From Stackebrandtia endophytica (GTDB taxonomy: Bacteria > Actinomycetota > Actinomycetes > Mycobacteriales > Micromonosporaceae): DNA of 64,000 nt. Under the pieces are notes generated by a model. It was given only the letters and a program-made list of their open reading frames with translations. It ran no database searches and had not been told where the DNA came from. The stretch is from NCBI RefSeq assembly GCF_006716355.1, contig NZ_VFOW01000001.1, positions 4,092,001-4,156,000 of the forward strand, in the 5' to 3' direction. This document shows, one piece after another, positions 19,031 to 27,477 of this stretch (the first letter of the stretch is position 1; every line of letters starts with the position of its first letter). A program made the translations under genes and the position numbers.

Positions 19031-19046
19031 ATTACACGCGTGTAAT
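19031..19046. promoter_or_regulatory. 16-bp perfect palindrome upstream of whiB
   Basis: ATTACACGCGTGTAAT is perfectly self-complementary and lies 162 bp before the whiB start in an otherwise gene-free 272-bp stretch. The halves ATTACAC and GTGTAAT match the half-site of the BldD box, but the spacer is 2 bp instead of 1. It is a candidate operator. Confidence 0.45.
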
Positions 19047-19207
19047 TCACGTGTGAGGTTCTTGGGGGTGACGAAGCGGTCACCACCGGCCACCTCACTG
19101 AACGGTCCGGACACCGTCGCAAGGCGGACGAAGGGACGCCGGACCGACGTCATTGGGGGCTTCGCGCTGGTCGCGGGACCGGCGTGTCAAAGAGGAGGCG
19201 GACGTAC

Positions 19208-19639
19208 ATGGACGGCCAAGATTTCCTGGCCGATCTTTTGGGACACGTCCCCGAGTGGCAGGAGCGGGCACTGTGCGCGCAGACTGACCCGGAGGCGTTC
19301 TTCCCGGAAAAAGGGGGCTCAACCAGGGAAGCCAAACGGATCTGCACTCGGTGTGAGGTCAAAGCCGAGTGCCTGGAATTCGCATTGGCACACGACGAGC
19401 GATTCGGCATCTGGGGCGGATTGTCGGAACGCGAACGGCGAAAGGTGAAACGAGAGGCGCGCGAAGCCGCTCGACTCGCCGCGGCAGCAGTGGTCATACC
19501 CATGCCCACCAGAGTCGCCGCCGAACAGACCACACGAACCAACCACATGGAGGTAGTCGAACCCGCTGGAGCGGACAGACCCGAGCCGACCGAGCTCGAC
19601 CAGTCCGTTCACGACGAAGTGGTTCACGCGGCGGCGTAG
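19208..19639 (+). CDS. WhiB-family iron-sulfur transcriptional regulator (WhiB2/WhmD class)
   Basis: 143 residues. Cys23, Cys46, Cys49 and Cys55 give the C-Xn-C-X2-C-X5-C arrangement that holds the [4Fe-4S] cluster, followed by the GIWGG turn at ~67-71 and the basic LSERERRKVKREAREAAR segment that contacts DNA. The ATG at 19208 has a strong AGGAGG (19193-19198) 9 bases upstream. WhiB proteins bind sigma factor region 4 and adjust transcription. Position next to fbiA/fbiB and the DUF3499/manB genes matches whiB2 in mycobacteria, a cell-division and septation regulator, so the WhiB2 class is inferred from synteny. A palindrome lies upstream. Confidence 0.93.
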   Translation: MDGQDFLADLLGHVPEWQERALCAQTDPEAFFPEKGGSTREAKRICTRCEVKAECLEFALAHDERFGIWGGLSERERRKVKREAREAARLAAAAVVIPMPTRVAAEQTTRTNHMEVVEPAGADRPEPTELDQSVHDEVVHAAA

Positions 19640-19641
19640 AA

Positions 19642-19664
19642 CGTGTCCGTACAACATGGACACG
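19642..19664 (+). terminator. Short hairpin after whiB
   Basis: Arms 19642-19648 and 19658-19664 (7 bp) directly after the whiB stop codon. It is weak, with no T-tract. Confidence 0.4.
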
Positions 19665-19779
19665 CTCGTGACGACCCGGATGGACGGACGACGTGGTCAC
19701 GGCGGCGGGGCGTCGAGGCGCGACAGCGCATTCGGCGACCCGAACGCAACCGACCACGACCGTCACCGGGAAACCACGG

Positions 19780-20220
19780 TCAGCCGTCGGGGTCGATCTC
19801 ACTTGGGTCCACATCGAGCAGATTGGCGACCTGTTCGACGATGACACTGCGCACCAGCGCGGAAAGTTCCTCGTTACCGTGGGCCCGCAGTTCAAGAGGT
19901 CTTCGAAAGACGACGATGCGCGGATGCGGCCCGGCGGTGCCGGGCTGCGCCGGCAACAGACGAGCCAACGGCACCTGCCGATCCTCCAGGACATCGGTGT
20001 CGTAGGTGTTGACCTCACCGGGAACGTCCTCGACGGCGAATTCCACGCCACGAAGTCGTGAAGCCGGAAACCGGTCACTGTCATCGATGAAACGTTCGAT
20101 GGCCTCGACCGATTCCAAGACGAGTTCGTCGAAAGACTGAGCCTTGGTGCGGGACATCGGCACAGCCGCCGGCACCAACCGACCCCGCAAGCCGCGTCCG
20201 CGGCGATCCCTATGTCGCAC
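19780..20220 (-). CDS. Metallopeptidase-family (Rv3259-like) protein lacking the metal-binding motif
   Basis: 146 residues from the GTG at 20220. The N-terminus (RHRDRRGRGLRGRLVP) and the order of conserved blocks match the small actinobacterial 'metallopeptidase family' protein found beside whiB2. In the homologues I recall, the C-terminal helix reads ALVHEVVVEQVAELLG with an H-E-x3-E metal site. Here the same place reads ALVRSVIVEQVANLLD, so the His and first Glu are replaced by Arg and Ser. If that alignment is right, it is a non-enzymatic relative. It is divergent from the DUF3499 gene; a TACGCT hexamer (20228-20233, minus strand) sits exactly 7 bases before the GTG, suggesting a leaderless message. 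Confidence 0.7.
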   Translation of the reverse strand: MRHRDRRGRGLRGRLVPAAVPMSRTKAQSFDELVLESVEAIERFIDDSDRFPASRLRGVEFAVEDVPGEVNTYDTDVLEDRQVPLARLLPAQPGTAGPHPRIVVFRRPLELRAHGNEELSALVRSVIVEQVANLLDVDPSEIDPDG

Positions 20221-20391
20221 GCGGACTAGCGTAGGGGAGTGGCCGAATCACCTGACGGATACCGGCCACCTGGAGTGTCATGACCCTTGGGAGGTGGTCG
20301 ACGGTGATCGATCTGCATGAGTACCGGGCGCGGCATGGCCGCGTCCGGCGTGTCGAGCACATAACGGGTACCGCTGACGGCTCAACAGAGA

Positions 20392-20397
20392 TAGCGT
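20392..20397 (+). promoter_or_regulatory. -10 element (TAGCGT) of a leaderless transcript for the DUF3499 gene
   Basis: TAGCGT ends 7 bases before the GTG at 20405, and no ribosome-binding site is present. Confidence 0.5.
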
Positions 20398-20404
20398 TCC
20401 GGCC

Positions 20405-20818
20405 GTGAGATCGCATCGACGCTGTTCACGCAACGGCTGCCGGCAGGGCGCGGTGGCCACGTTGACGTATGTCTACATCGATTCGACCGCGGTGGTCGGC
20501 CCACTGTCGACCACGCAGGAGCCGCACACGTACGACCTCTGCGAGGAACACGCTCGCAAGTTGACGGCCCCACGCGGTTGGCAACTGGTGCGGCACGTCG
20601 ACGACTACTCCACCCCGATGCCCTCCGGGGACGACCTGGTCGCGTTGGCCGACGCGGTCCGGGAAGCCGCCCGGGCCAAACCCGAACACACCCCCGAGCC
20701 ACCCACGACACCGCGTCGGCCCGGTGGCCCGGGAGACCGCCCGGGCGGACCGGGTTCCGGACGGCCCCACCTGCGAGTGGTCGGAGGTCAGAACCCGGGG
20801 CGCCCCACCGGAGGATGA
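20405..20818 (+). CDS. DUF3499 family protein (Rv3258c-like)
   Basis: 137 residues. The first ~70 residues are the conserved domain: RRCSRNGCRQGAVATLTYVY, STAVVGPLSTTQEPHTYDLCEEHA and LTAPRGWQLVRH. Two cysteines (CSRNGC) plus the later C-EEH give a possible four-ligand zinc site, which is my inference. The C-terminal half is Pro/Gly/Arg rich (TTPRRPGGPGDRPGGPG) and probably disordered. The family has no established function but sits beside whiB2 and manB across actinobacteria, as it does here. GTG start with a leaderless-type -10. It lies 191 bp before manB. Confidence 0.85.
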   Translation: MRSHRRCSRNGCRQGAVATLTYVYIDSTAVVGPLSTTQEPHTYDLCEEHARKLTAPRGWQLVRHVDDYSTPMPSGDDLVALADAVREAARAKPEHTPEPPTTPRRPGGPGDRPGGPGSGRPHLRVVGGQNPGRPTGG

Positions 20819-21009
20819 GTCGACGGTCCACCTCGATCCGGACGTGTTTCGATGGAAATCCGACGAGATCGCGGTCGAGGCGGCGACATCCGCTGTTCAC
20901 CGGCAGGGTCCGCGCCGGTAAGGGCTGTAGAGGTAGGCTCACCCGCGGCGACCGTGCACGAATGCGCGGTGAATCGAACGCTGGGCGTGGTGAGAAGGGG
21001 CGTACACCG

Positions 21010-22374
21010 GTGGCGCGACTGAACGAGATCGTCAAGGCCTACGACATTCGGGGCAAAGCTCCCGAACAGTGGGATGAGACCGCCGCAGCCGCGCTCGGCG
21101 CGGCCTTCATCTCGGTCACCGGACAGTCGCGACTGGTTGTGGCGCGTGACATGCGCGAGACCGGTGTCGGACTGTCCGCGGCGTTCATCCGCGCCGCCGC
21201 CGAAGCCGGCGCCGAGGTGATCGACGCCGGACTGTGCTCCACCGACGAGATCTACTTCATCAGCGGGAAGTACGACGTCGCCGGCGCGATGTTCACCGCC
21301 AGCCACAACCCGGCCGACTACAACGGCATCAAACTGTGCCTGCCGGGCGCCAAACCGATGAGTCTGGACACCGGCCTCGCCGACATCCGCGACGCCGCGC
21401 AGGCGATCCTTGATGGACGGCCCGCGCCCAGGGTCGATGTGCCCGGCACCGTCACCTCGGTGGACTACCTCGCCGAGTACGCCGACTACCTGCACCAACT
21501 GGTGGACCTGTCGGCGATCCGTCCACTATCGGTGGTCGTCGACGCCGGAAACGGCATGGCCGGACACACCGTCCCCGCCGTCCTGGGCGAACGCATCCCG
21601 GCGAAGATCATTCCGCTGTACTTCGAATTGGATGGAACGTTCCCCAACCACGAGGCCAACCCCCTCGAACCCTCGAACCTGGTCGACCTTCAGGAGGAGG
21701 TCCGTCGAACCGGCGCCGACATCGGCCTGGCCTTCGACGGTGACGCCGACCGCTGCTTCGTCGTCGACGAACGCGGCGAACCGGTGTCCCCCAGCGCGAT
21801 CACCGCACTGGTCGCCGAAGCCGAACTGGCCAAACACCCCGGCTCCAAGGTCATCCACAACCTGATCACCTCCCGCGCCGTCGCCGAGATCATCACCGAA
21901 GCCGGTGGGGAACCCGTTCGTTCCCGAGTGGGACATTCGTTCATCAAAGCCGACATGGCCGACACCGGTGCCGTGTTCGGTGGCGAGCATTCGGCACACT
22001 ATTACTTCCGGGACTTCTGGTTCGCCGACACCGGCATGCTCGCCGCGATGCACGTCCTCGCGGCACTGGGCGGCACGGATCGGCCGCTGTCCGAATTGGT
22101 GGCCCGGTATGACCGCTACCAGGCGTCGGGGGAGATCAACTCGACCGTGGCCGACCAGGCCTCGGTCATCGATGCCGTCGAAGAGCACTATCGGGACCAG
22201 CCGGATGTCGAAACCGACCGAATGGATGGCCTGACAGTGTCATTTTCGGACGGATCCTGGTTTAACCTACGCCCGTCGAACACCGAGCCGCTCCTGCGGC
22301 TCAACGCTGAAGCCACCACCTCGGAACGGATGTCACAGTTGCGTGACGAGGTGCTCGACCATATCCGTCGTTGA
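21010..22374 (+). CDS. manB: Phosphomannomutase / phosphoglucomutase
   Basis: 454 residues from the GTG at 21010 (AAGGGG upstream; homology starts at LNEIVKAYDIRGK). It converts mannose-6-phosphate to mannose-1-phosphate for manC. TASHNP with the phosphoserine at residue 98 is the catalytic loop, DGDADR around residue 240 binds Mg2+, GGEHSAHYYF is the sugar-binding loop and RPSNTEPLLRLNAE binds the phosphate. All four domains are present. It heads a run of three genes on the same strand with a Trm112-like gene (17 bp gap) and an SIS isomerase-like gene, the same order as in mycobacteria. Confidence 0.94.
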   Translation: MARLNEIVKAYDIRGKAPEQWDETAAAALGAAFISVTGQSRLVVARDMRETGVGLSAAFIRAAAEAGAEVIDAGLCSTDEIYFISGKYDVAGAMFTASHNPADYNGIKLCLPGAKPMSLDTGLADIRDAAQAILDGRPAPRVDVPGTVTSVDYLAEYADYLHQLVDLSAIRPLSVVVDAGNGMAGHTVPAVLGERIPAKIIPLYFELDGTFPNHEANPLEPSNLVDLQEEVRRTGADIGLAFDGDADRCFVVDERGEPVSPSAITALVAEAELAKHPGSKVIHNLITSRAVAEIITEAGGEPVRSRVGHSFIKADMADTGAVFGGEHSAHYYFRDFWFADTGMLAAMHVLAALGGTDRPLSELVARYDRYQASGEINSTVADQASVIDAVEEHYRDQPDVETDRMDGLTVSFSDGSWFNLRPSNTEPLLRLNAEATTSERMSQLRDEVLDHIRR

Positions 22375-22391
22375 CGAGAGGCAACACCACC

Positions 22392-22583
22392 ATGCCATTG
22401 GATGCCACGCTATTGGAAGTCTTGGCGTGCCCGGACACCCATCATGCTCCCCTGGAGTACGACGCCGACGCCATGACGTTGACGTGTTCGGAATGCCGCC
22501 GCATCTTCCGTATCGACAGTGGAATCCCGGTACTCGTGCTCGACGAGGCCCGGGCCGGCGACAACGGTAAGGGCGATAGATGA
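22392..22583 (+). CDS. Trm112-like / UPF0434 small protein
   Basis: 63 residues. LLEVLACPDTHHAPLEYD, LTCSECRRIFRI and DSGIPVLVLDEA are the conserved pattern of the Trm112p-like family, short zinc-ribbon-type proteins. Only three of the usual four ligand cysteines are present (CP-DTHH then CSEC); a His of the DTHH stretch may substitute. The ATG at 22392 has GAGAGG upstream. The stop overlaps the start of the SIS-domain gene by 4 bp (ATGA), so the two are translationally coupled. In bacteria such proteins may stabilise partner methyltransferases, but no partner is evident here. Confidence 0.83.
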   Translation: MPLDATLLEVLACPDTHHAPLEYDADAMTLTCSECRRIFRIDSGIPVLVLDEARAGDNGKGDR

Positions 22584-23782
22584 GCCCGACCGGTGACAGG
22601 TCGGCAGCCGCCGGGGATCGCCACGCCGATCCGGCGCGGATCGACACCGTGGAGGCACTGACCGAAGGGGACCCGCGCGGCGCCCTTCGCGCGGCGGCGG
22701 CCGCCGGACCACAGTTGAGAGAAGCCGCGTCACTGGCCGCCGAAGCCGACCTCGTGTCGCTCGCCGACGGTGGGCGACCGCGTGCCGTCGTCGTCGCCGG
22801 AGTCGGAACCGCCGCCCGCACCGGCGACATCCTGGCGACCGTCGCCGGACCACGCTGCCCGGTACCGGTCCTGGCACACCGAAGCGCCGGCGTCCCCGGA
22901 TGGGTCGGCGCCGCCGACGTCGTCATCGCGGTATCGGCCTCGGGTCGCAGCCCCGAAGCACTGGCCGCGGCCGAGGCCGCCGCCCGCCGCGGCGCCCGCC
23001 TGATCGCCGTCGGAGCACCCGACTCCCCATTGGAGTCGGTCGCCGGCCGGGCGCGGGCACCCTACATCGCGGTGCCTCGACGGGCACCGGCACGCATGAG
23101 TCTGTGGGCGTTGACCGTTCCGGTTCTGTTGGCCGGACGGGCGTGCGGCATCGTACGCATCGCCGAAGCCGACATCGCCGAGACCGCTACCCGTCTGGAC
23201 GCCGACGCCGAACGGTGTAAACCCGGAAACGACGCGTTCATCAACCCCGCCAAGGCGATGGCGCTGGACCTGGCCGGGTCGATCCCGGTGGTCTGGGGCG
23301 GCACCGCGCTGGCGGGGATCGCCGCCCGCCGGTTCGGCGACATGCTCGCCGCCAACGCCCGCTATCCGGTCCTGGCCGGTGAACTGGGCGAGGTCGGTCG
23401 CGGCCGGGTCGGTCTGCTCGACGGTGCGTTTGGCTCACTGGCCGAGGGGGAACGCGACATCTTCGCCGACCCGGAGGAATCCGAGGGCGGCAACACCCGA
23501 CTGCGCATCGTGCTGCTGCGCGACGATGGACTCGACGGCGACGACACCGCACTGCCCCCGGACACCCGCAGGGCCGACGCGGTGGCCGAACTGGCCGAAC
23601 GCCGTGGCATCCGACTGGACATCGTGTCCGCCGAGGGTGGCAGTTCACTGGAGCGGTTGGCCTCACTGATCGCCGTGCCGGACTTCGCCTCGGTCTACCT
23701 GGCGCTGGCACACGGCCTGGACCCGATGTCGGTCCCGGCGGTGGCGGAGATGAAGGACTATCTGGCTCGCACCTTGAGCTGA
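22580..23782 (+). CDS. SIS-domain phosphosugar isomerase-like protein (PGI/PMI type, Rv3256c-like)
   Basis: 400 residues. Two SIS-type sugar-phosphate-binding regions are visible: RAVVVAGVGTAARTGDIL and DVVIAVSASGRSPEALAAAEAA in the first half, and IPVVWGGTALAGIAARRFGDMLAANARYP in the second. The family resembles bifunctional phosphoglucose/phosphomannose isomerases. The catalytic glutamate and histidine expected after the second SIS domain are not obvious, so activity is uncertain. It begins within the stop of the Trm112-like gene and follows manB, and manA further on covers the phosphomannose isomerase step, so this may be a regulatory or alternative isomerase. A long hairpin terminator follows. 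Confidence 0.8.
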   Translation: MSPTGDRSAAAGDRHADPARIDTVEALTEGDPRGALRAAAAAGPQLREAASLAAEADLVSLADGGRPRAVVVAGVGTAARTGDILATVAGPRCPVPVLAHRSAGVPGWVGAADVVIAVSASGRSPEALAAAEAAARRGARLIAVGAPDSPLESVAGRARAPYIAVPRRAPARMSLWALTVPVLLAGRACGIVRIAEADIAETATRLDADAERCKPGNDAFINPAKAMALDLAGSIPVVWGGTALAGIAARRFGDMLAANARYPVLAGELGEVGRGRVGLLDGAFGSLAEGERDIFADPEESEGGNTRLRIVLLRDDGLDGDDTALPPDTRRADAVAELAERRGIRLDIVSAEGGSSLERLASLIAVPDFASVYLALAHGLDPMSVPAVAEMKDYLARTLS

Positions 23783-23793
23783 TCGAACAAAGA

Positions 23794-23833
23794 ACCGCCC
23801 GCCGGTTTCGTGGTGACGAAGCCGGCGGGCGGT
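23794..23833 (+). terminator. Long intrinsic-type terminator after the manB operon
   Basis: Arms 23794-23811 and 23816-23833 pair over 18 bases with one mismatch and a 4-base loop, 11 bp after the stop. Confidence 0.82.
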
Positions 23834-23916
23834 CTGTCAGCTGGGCATTCCACGCGAATGGCCCGAAGTCCCGGCGGCGGGTCGTCGCATGACTTGCCGC
23901 CGGGCACCCAGCCGGA

Positions 23917-24201
23917 CTAGCGGATGAACAGGCTGAATCCGTCGGCGTAGTCGGCCTGGTCCGGGAAGACCACGGCGATCACGTCCCCGTCGCAGTCGGG
24001 TTCCAGGTGTATATGGGCGATCTGGTTGGTCTGGTTGTCGACGAACGTGCCCGGTTCCATCTCGAGGCAGCCGCTGGGGTTTCGGTGCGGTTCCCCGTTC
24101 AGCAGCAGCATTCCGTTGGCGGCACTGGCCGGTGAGGCGGCCAGGATGGCGAACATCCCTGCGGCGGCAACGGTTCCCGCCACTGACATGACACGGCGCA
24201 T
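23917..24201 (-). CDS. Small secreted protein with NPSGC motif
   Basis: 94 residues from the ATG at 24201, chosen because AGGAG lies 7 bases upstream and the resulting signal peptide is compact (MRRVMSVAGTVAAAGMFAILAASPASA). The mature ~65 residues begin NGMLLLNGEPHRNPSGCLEMEPG, then VDNQTNQIAHIHLEPDCDGD. This resembles a group of short secreted actinobacterial proteins with an NPSGC...T(N/D)(Q/E)...PDC pattern, where the two cysteines probably form a disulfide. The function of that group is not known to me. It is monocistronic and convergent with the manB operon. Confidence 0.7.
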   Translation of the reverse strand: MRRVMSVAGTVAAAGMFAILAASPASAANGMLLLNGEPHRNPSGCLEMEPGTFVDNQTNQIAHIHLEPDCDGDVIAVVFPDQADYADGFSLFIR

Positions 24202-24592
24202 CAGCATTCTCCTTTGTGTGGTTTGGGCTTTTGGCCCCTGATTTGACCCCATAACCGTAGGGGAACAACCGGGCATGAAACGGGACAAAAGCGGCGCGTT
24301 CTGTCGGGTTGCGGACAGCTAGCGCTTGCCAAGACTCACTCGGGCGATGGCGTGAATGATTCGGTTGACTGAACATTTCGGAATGGTGCCGAAAGGCGTC
24401 GAACGCCCTCAATGGATTGAACAATCATTCGATTTGAGTATCCGAATGAAACGGCGCCCCACCGCCATTCTCGGCTGGACGGTCGGGTGTAAGCTCGCTG
24501 CGCGCTAACGGCGGTACAGTCCGCCCGGCCGTCCGACTCACGGGACACGAGAATGAGCCGATCGGCCGCCTCACCCTCCACAGGAGAAGAAC
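24202..24592. other. Intergenic region between the small secreted protein and CDF transporter genes
   Basis: A 391-bp divergent region with no supported gene. It holds a small hairpin (GGCGT-CGA-ACGCC near 24390) and an inverted pair GAATGATT...AATCATTC about 70 bp apart. No riboswitch is recognised in front of the cation transporter. Confidence 0.4.
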
Positions 24593-25543
24593 ATGAGTGT
24601 CGAAGGCGGCACCAAAGCCATCGTCGCGGCATTGCTGGCGAACCTCGGGATCGCGGTGACCAAACTGGTCGCCTGGCTGCTCACCCATTCGTCCTCCATG
24701 CTGGCCGAATCGATCCACTCACTGGCCGACTCCGGAAACCAGGCGTTGTTGCTGTTGGGCGGCAAACGGGCCAAGCGCGAAGCCACCGCGGCACACCCGT
24801 TCGGATACGGGAGGGAACGCTACATATACGCGTTCATCGTCTCCATCGTGCTGTTCAGCGTCGGCGGACTGTTCGCCGTATACGAGGGCTATCACAAGAT
24901 AGAGGAAACCCTGCACGGCGTGCCCAACACGCTGCTCGAATCGGGCTGGTGGTGGGTCCCGATCGTGGTGCTGGTCGCCGCGATCATCATGGAGGGATTC
25001 TCATTCCGCACCGCGATCGCCGAATCGCGAGTGGCCAAGGGAAAGGCGACCTGGACCCAATTCGTTCGCCGCGCCAAAGCACCGGAACTGCCGGTGGTCC
25101 TCCTGGAGGACTTCGCCGCCCTCATCGGCCTGGTTCTGGCCCTGTGCGGTGTCGGCCTGACCCTGTTGACCGGAAACGCCATCTTCGACGGGGTGTTCAC
25201 ACTCCTGATCGGTGTCCTCCTGGTCGCCGTCGCCATCATTCTGGCCCTGGAAACCAAGAGCCTGCTCCTGGGAGAGAGCGCCACCGAGGAACACGTGACC
25301 GCGATCGAGACGGCCATCCTGGCCGGCGACGACGTCGACCGGATCATCCACATGAAGACCCTCCACCTCGGACCCGACGAACTCCTGGTCGCGGCGAAGA
25401 TCGCGGTCGGAGCCGAAGACAACGCCCGTGAAGTCGCCACCGCGATCGACGGAGCCGAATCCCGCATCCGTGCGGCGGTCCCGATAGCCCGCTCCATCTA
25501 CCTCGAACCCGACATCTATCGACTGCCGCGCGGGACGGGTTAA
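24593..25543 (+). CDS. Cation diffusion facilitator (CDF) family transporter
   Basis: 316 residues with six predicted membrane helices and a short cytoplasmic C-terminal domain (~residues 225-316). HSLADSGNQ in helix 2 supplies the first metal-site residues (His and Asp). The helix 5 motif reads LLEDFAALIGL, where many CDF proteins have H-x3-D, so the site is of the less common E/D type. It would export Zn2+, Mn2+, Fe2+ or Co2+ in exchange for protons; the metal cannot be decided. AGGAG precedes the ATG. It stands alone between the small secreted protein gene and manA; a 13-bp inverted repeat beginning in its stop codon and the repeat element described below follow it. Confidence 0.9.
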   Translation: MSVEGGTKAIVAALLANLGIAVTKLVAWLLTHSSSMLAESIHSLADSGNQALLLLGGKRAKREATAAHPFGYGRERYIYAFIVSIVLFSVGGLFAVYEGYHKIEETLHGVPNTLLESGWWWVPIVVLVAAIIMEGFSFRTAIAESRVAKGKATWTQFVRRAKAPELPVVLLEDFAALIGLVLALCGVGLTLLTGNAIFDGVFTLLIGVLLVAVAIILALETKSLLLGESATEEHVTAIETAILAGDDVDRIIHMKTLHLGPDELLVAAKIAVGAEDNAREVATAIDGAESRIRAAVPIARSIYLEPDIYRLPRGTG

Positions 25544-25812
25544 TTTGCGCCCTGGCGGCGTTGTCGTCGTCGGAAGTACAAAACCCGTACTACCTCCTCC
25601 TCCGCCTTGTCAGGGCGCAAATTTCCCTGCCCCGCGCGGCAGTCGATCTTTGTTGGCCTGGTTGGGAGGGTTGCCGGGGGTTTTCGGGCGTGGTGGTGGT
25701 GTCGTTGGGAGTGCAAGACCCGTACTGGTTTCGCGTTCGTCTTGTCGGAGTGCAGGTTTCGGTGCCCCACGTGGCAGTCGAATTGTGGGTCGGATTTGAA
25801 GGGTTGCCGGGG
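25542..25812. repeat. Two degenerate 135-bp direct repeats with hairpins (family A), possibly a third
   Basis: Two copies with a 135-bp period are aligned by the loop sequences AAAACCC (25580-25586) and AAGACCC (25715-25721), each enclosed by 5-bp arms (25575-25579/25587-25591 and 25710-25714/25722-25726, the second with one G-T pair). The flanks then run in parallel for more than 90 bp, ending in GGCAGTCGA and GGGTTGCCGGGG. An outer perfect 13-bp inverted repeat (25542-25554 and 25611-25623) wraps copy 1 and overlaps the CDF stop codon, so it may also terminate that gene. A weaker third copy (AGTGCGCGACCGGTAA at 25851) follows. No reading frame in it has a start site or family match. Confidence 0.75.
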
Positions 25813-25889
25813 CGAATCGTTGCTCTCCGGTGGGGAAGGCGTGAGCGGGAAGTGCGCGACCGGTAACCACTCCGCCTCGCTGAGAGTTC

Positions 25890-26242
25890 TCTCTGGCGGC
25901 GAATCGACCATCGGTATGAAAGAGGTAGCGCCGGTGGGTTCGCCCAACCGGACTCGTCCTACGCAGTGAGACAGGACTGTCGACGGGGGCGGCGCATGTC
26001 GACCGGTCAAGCGGGACGGCCGAGTGACCTCGGTGTTGATCCTCTGGGGGTTCCCACCCATTTTCCGGGTTAAGGGCTGCCAAACCGTCGTCGTCGGTGG
26101 GGTAAATGACCGGTTATCGTCACGACCGTCCGATTCGAGGGACCAGCGGTACCGGTACATTCATTGATTCGGTCGCCTCATGCCGTGTCTGGCGCCGAGT
26201 CGACCACACCACACTCACCGAATTTAAGGGAGATTGGTCAGC
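25890..26242. other. Intergenic region before manA
   Basis: About 350 bp between the repeat element and manA. No gene, terminator or convincing promoter is seen; the frames present are short and have no ribosome-binding sites. Confidence 0.4.
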
Positions 26243-27436
26243 GTGGAACTCCTGCATGGAGCCATCCGCCCATATCCGTGGGGGTCACGAACCGCGATCG
26301 CCACCTTGCAAGGCCGCCCGACTCCGACATCATCGCCCGAGGCGGAGCTGTGGCTGGGCGCCCACGCCGCAGCGCCGGCTCGACTCGACGACGGTCGGCC
26401 GCTCACCGAGCTGATTTCCGAAGATCCCGTCGCGGCGCTGGGGCCCGACGCGGTGGAACGGTACGGCCAGCGCCTTCCGTACCTGTTGAAGGTTCTCGCG
26501 GCCGAGCAGCCGCTGTCACTCCAAGCCCACCCCGACAGTGAACAGGCCGCGCAGGGTTTCAGCCGGGAGAGCCGCGAGGACATCCCCATCGACGCGCCAC
26601 AACGTTCCTACGTGGACATGCATCACAAGCCGGAGCTGCTGTGCGCGGTGAGCGAGTTCGAGGTGCTGTGTGGGTTCCGGGATCCCGCCGTCTCGGCGAC
26701 CGTTGTCGAGCGGTTGAACGTCCCGGAACTGGCATCCCTGGTGGCGATCCTGCGGCAGGACGACCACGCCCAGGCGCTGCGGGAGGCGGTCACGATGCTG
26801 TTGACGCTGCCCGCCGAACATCGCGCCGAACTGGTGCGCGCCGCCATGACCGCCGCCGAGGCGCTGCCCGCCGACGGGCCCGACGCGGCCGACTACGCGA
26901 TGTTGATCGACCTCGGCGGCCGTTATCCCAGTGACGCCGGTGCACTGGTCGCGTTGCTGCTCAACCATCTGTTCCTGCGACCGGGCGAGGCGATCTACAT
27001 GCCCGCCGGCAACCTGCACGCCTACCTGCGTGGCGTCGGAGTCGAGATCATGGCCGCCAGCGACAACGTGCTGCGCGGCGGACTGACCCACAAACACATC
27101 AACGTTCCGGAGCTGTTGCGGGTGCTGCGGTTCGAGGTGCTCGCCGAACCGAGGTTGTCGCCGGTCGAGGCCGCTCCCGGTCTGGTCCAGTGGCCGGTGC
27201 CCGCGCCGGAGTTTCAGCTCAGCCGGGTTCGGCTGACTGAGGACGCCGCCGAACAGCAGCTGTCGATCGACGGGCCGGTCATCGTGTTGTGCTGGTCGGG
27301 TGAGGTGCGGTTGGACGACGGCGAATCCTCGATCACGTTGCGGTCGGGACAGGCCGGATTCATTCCCGCCGGTGCCGCCAAAGTCTTCGCCACCGGCGTC
27401 GGTGACCTCTACTGCGCCGGTGTCGGCGCAGGTTGA
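26243..27436 (+). CDS. manA: Mannose-6-phosphate isomerase, class I
   Basis: 397 residues. It interconverts fructose-6-phosphate and mannose-6-phosphate, feeding manB and manC. Zinc ligands are visible: QAHPD (Gln94, His96), the KPEL motif (Glu131) and GNLHAYL (His ~256). YMPAGNLHAYLRGVGVEIMAASDNVLRGGLTHKH is the type I signature region, covered here in two motifs, with the catalytic Arg after SDNVL. The GTG at 26243 is chosen because AAGGGAG lies 10 bases upstream; a TTG 9 bases earlier is too close to it. Stands alone, followed by a promoter for a possible stable RNA. Confidence 0.93.
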   Translation: MELLHGAIRPYPWGSRTAIATLQGRPTPTSSPEAELWLGAHAAAPARLDDGRPLTELISEDPVAALGPDAVERYGQRLPYLLKVLAAEQPLSLQAHPDSEQAAQGFSRESREDIPIDAPQRSYVDMHHKPELLCAVSEFEVLCGFRDPAVSATVVERLNVPELASLVAILRQDDHAQALREAVTMLLTLPAEHRAELVRAAMTAAEALPADGPDAADYAMLIDLGGRYPSDAGALVALLLNHLFLRPGEAIYMPAGNLHAYLRGVGVEIMAASDNVLRGGLTHKHINVPELLRVLRFEVLAEPRLSPVEAAPGLVQWPVPAPEFQLSRVRLTEDAAEQQLSIDGPVIVLCWSGEVRLDDGESSITLRSGQAGFIPAGAAKVFATGVGDLYCAGVGAG

Positions 27437-27477
27437 TGAGCCGGTGCGGGCCGGTCGAGTCAGGTCATCGGCGACAC

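Noticed and set aside
19031-19046. Certain BldD box before whiB
   Set aside because: Half-sites fit but spacing is one base too long, so only a candidate operator is claimed.
25540-26160. 206-residue minus-strand frame over the 135-bp repeats
   Set aside because: It follows the repeat period (45 codons), is rich in Pro, Arg and His, lacks a start site and has no family match.
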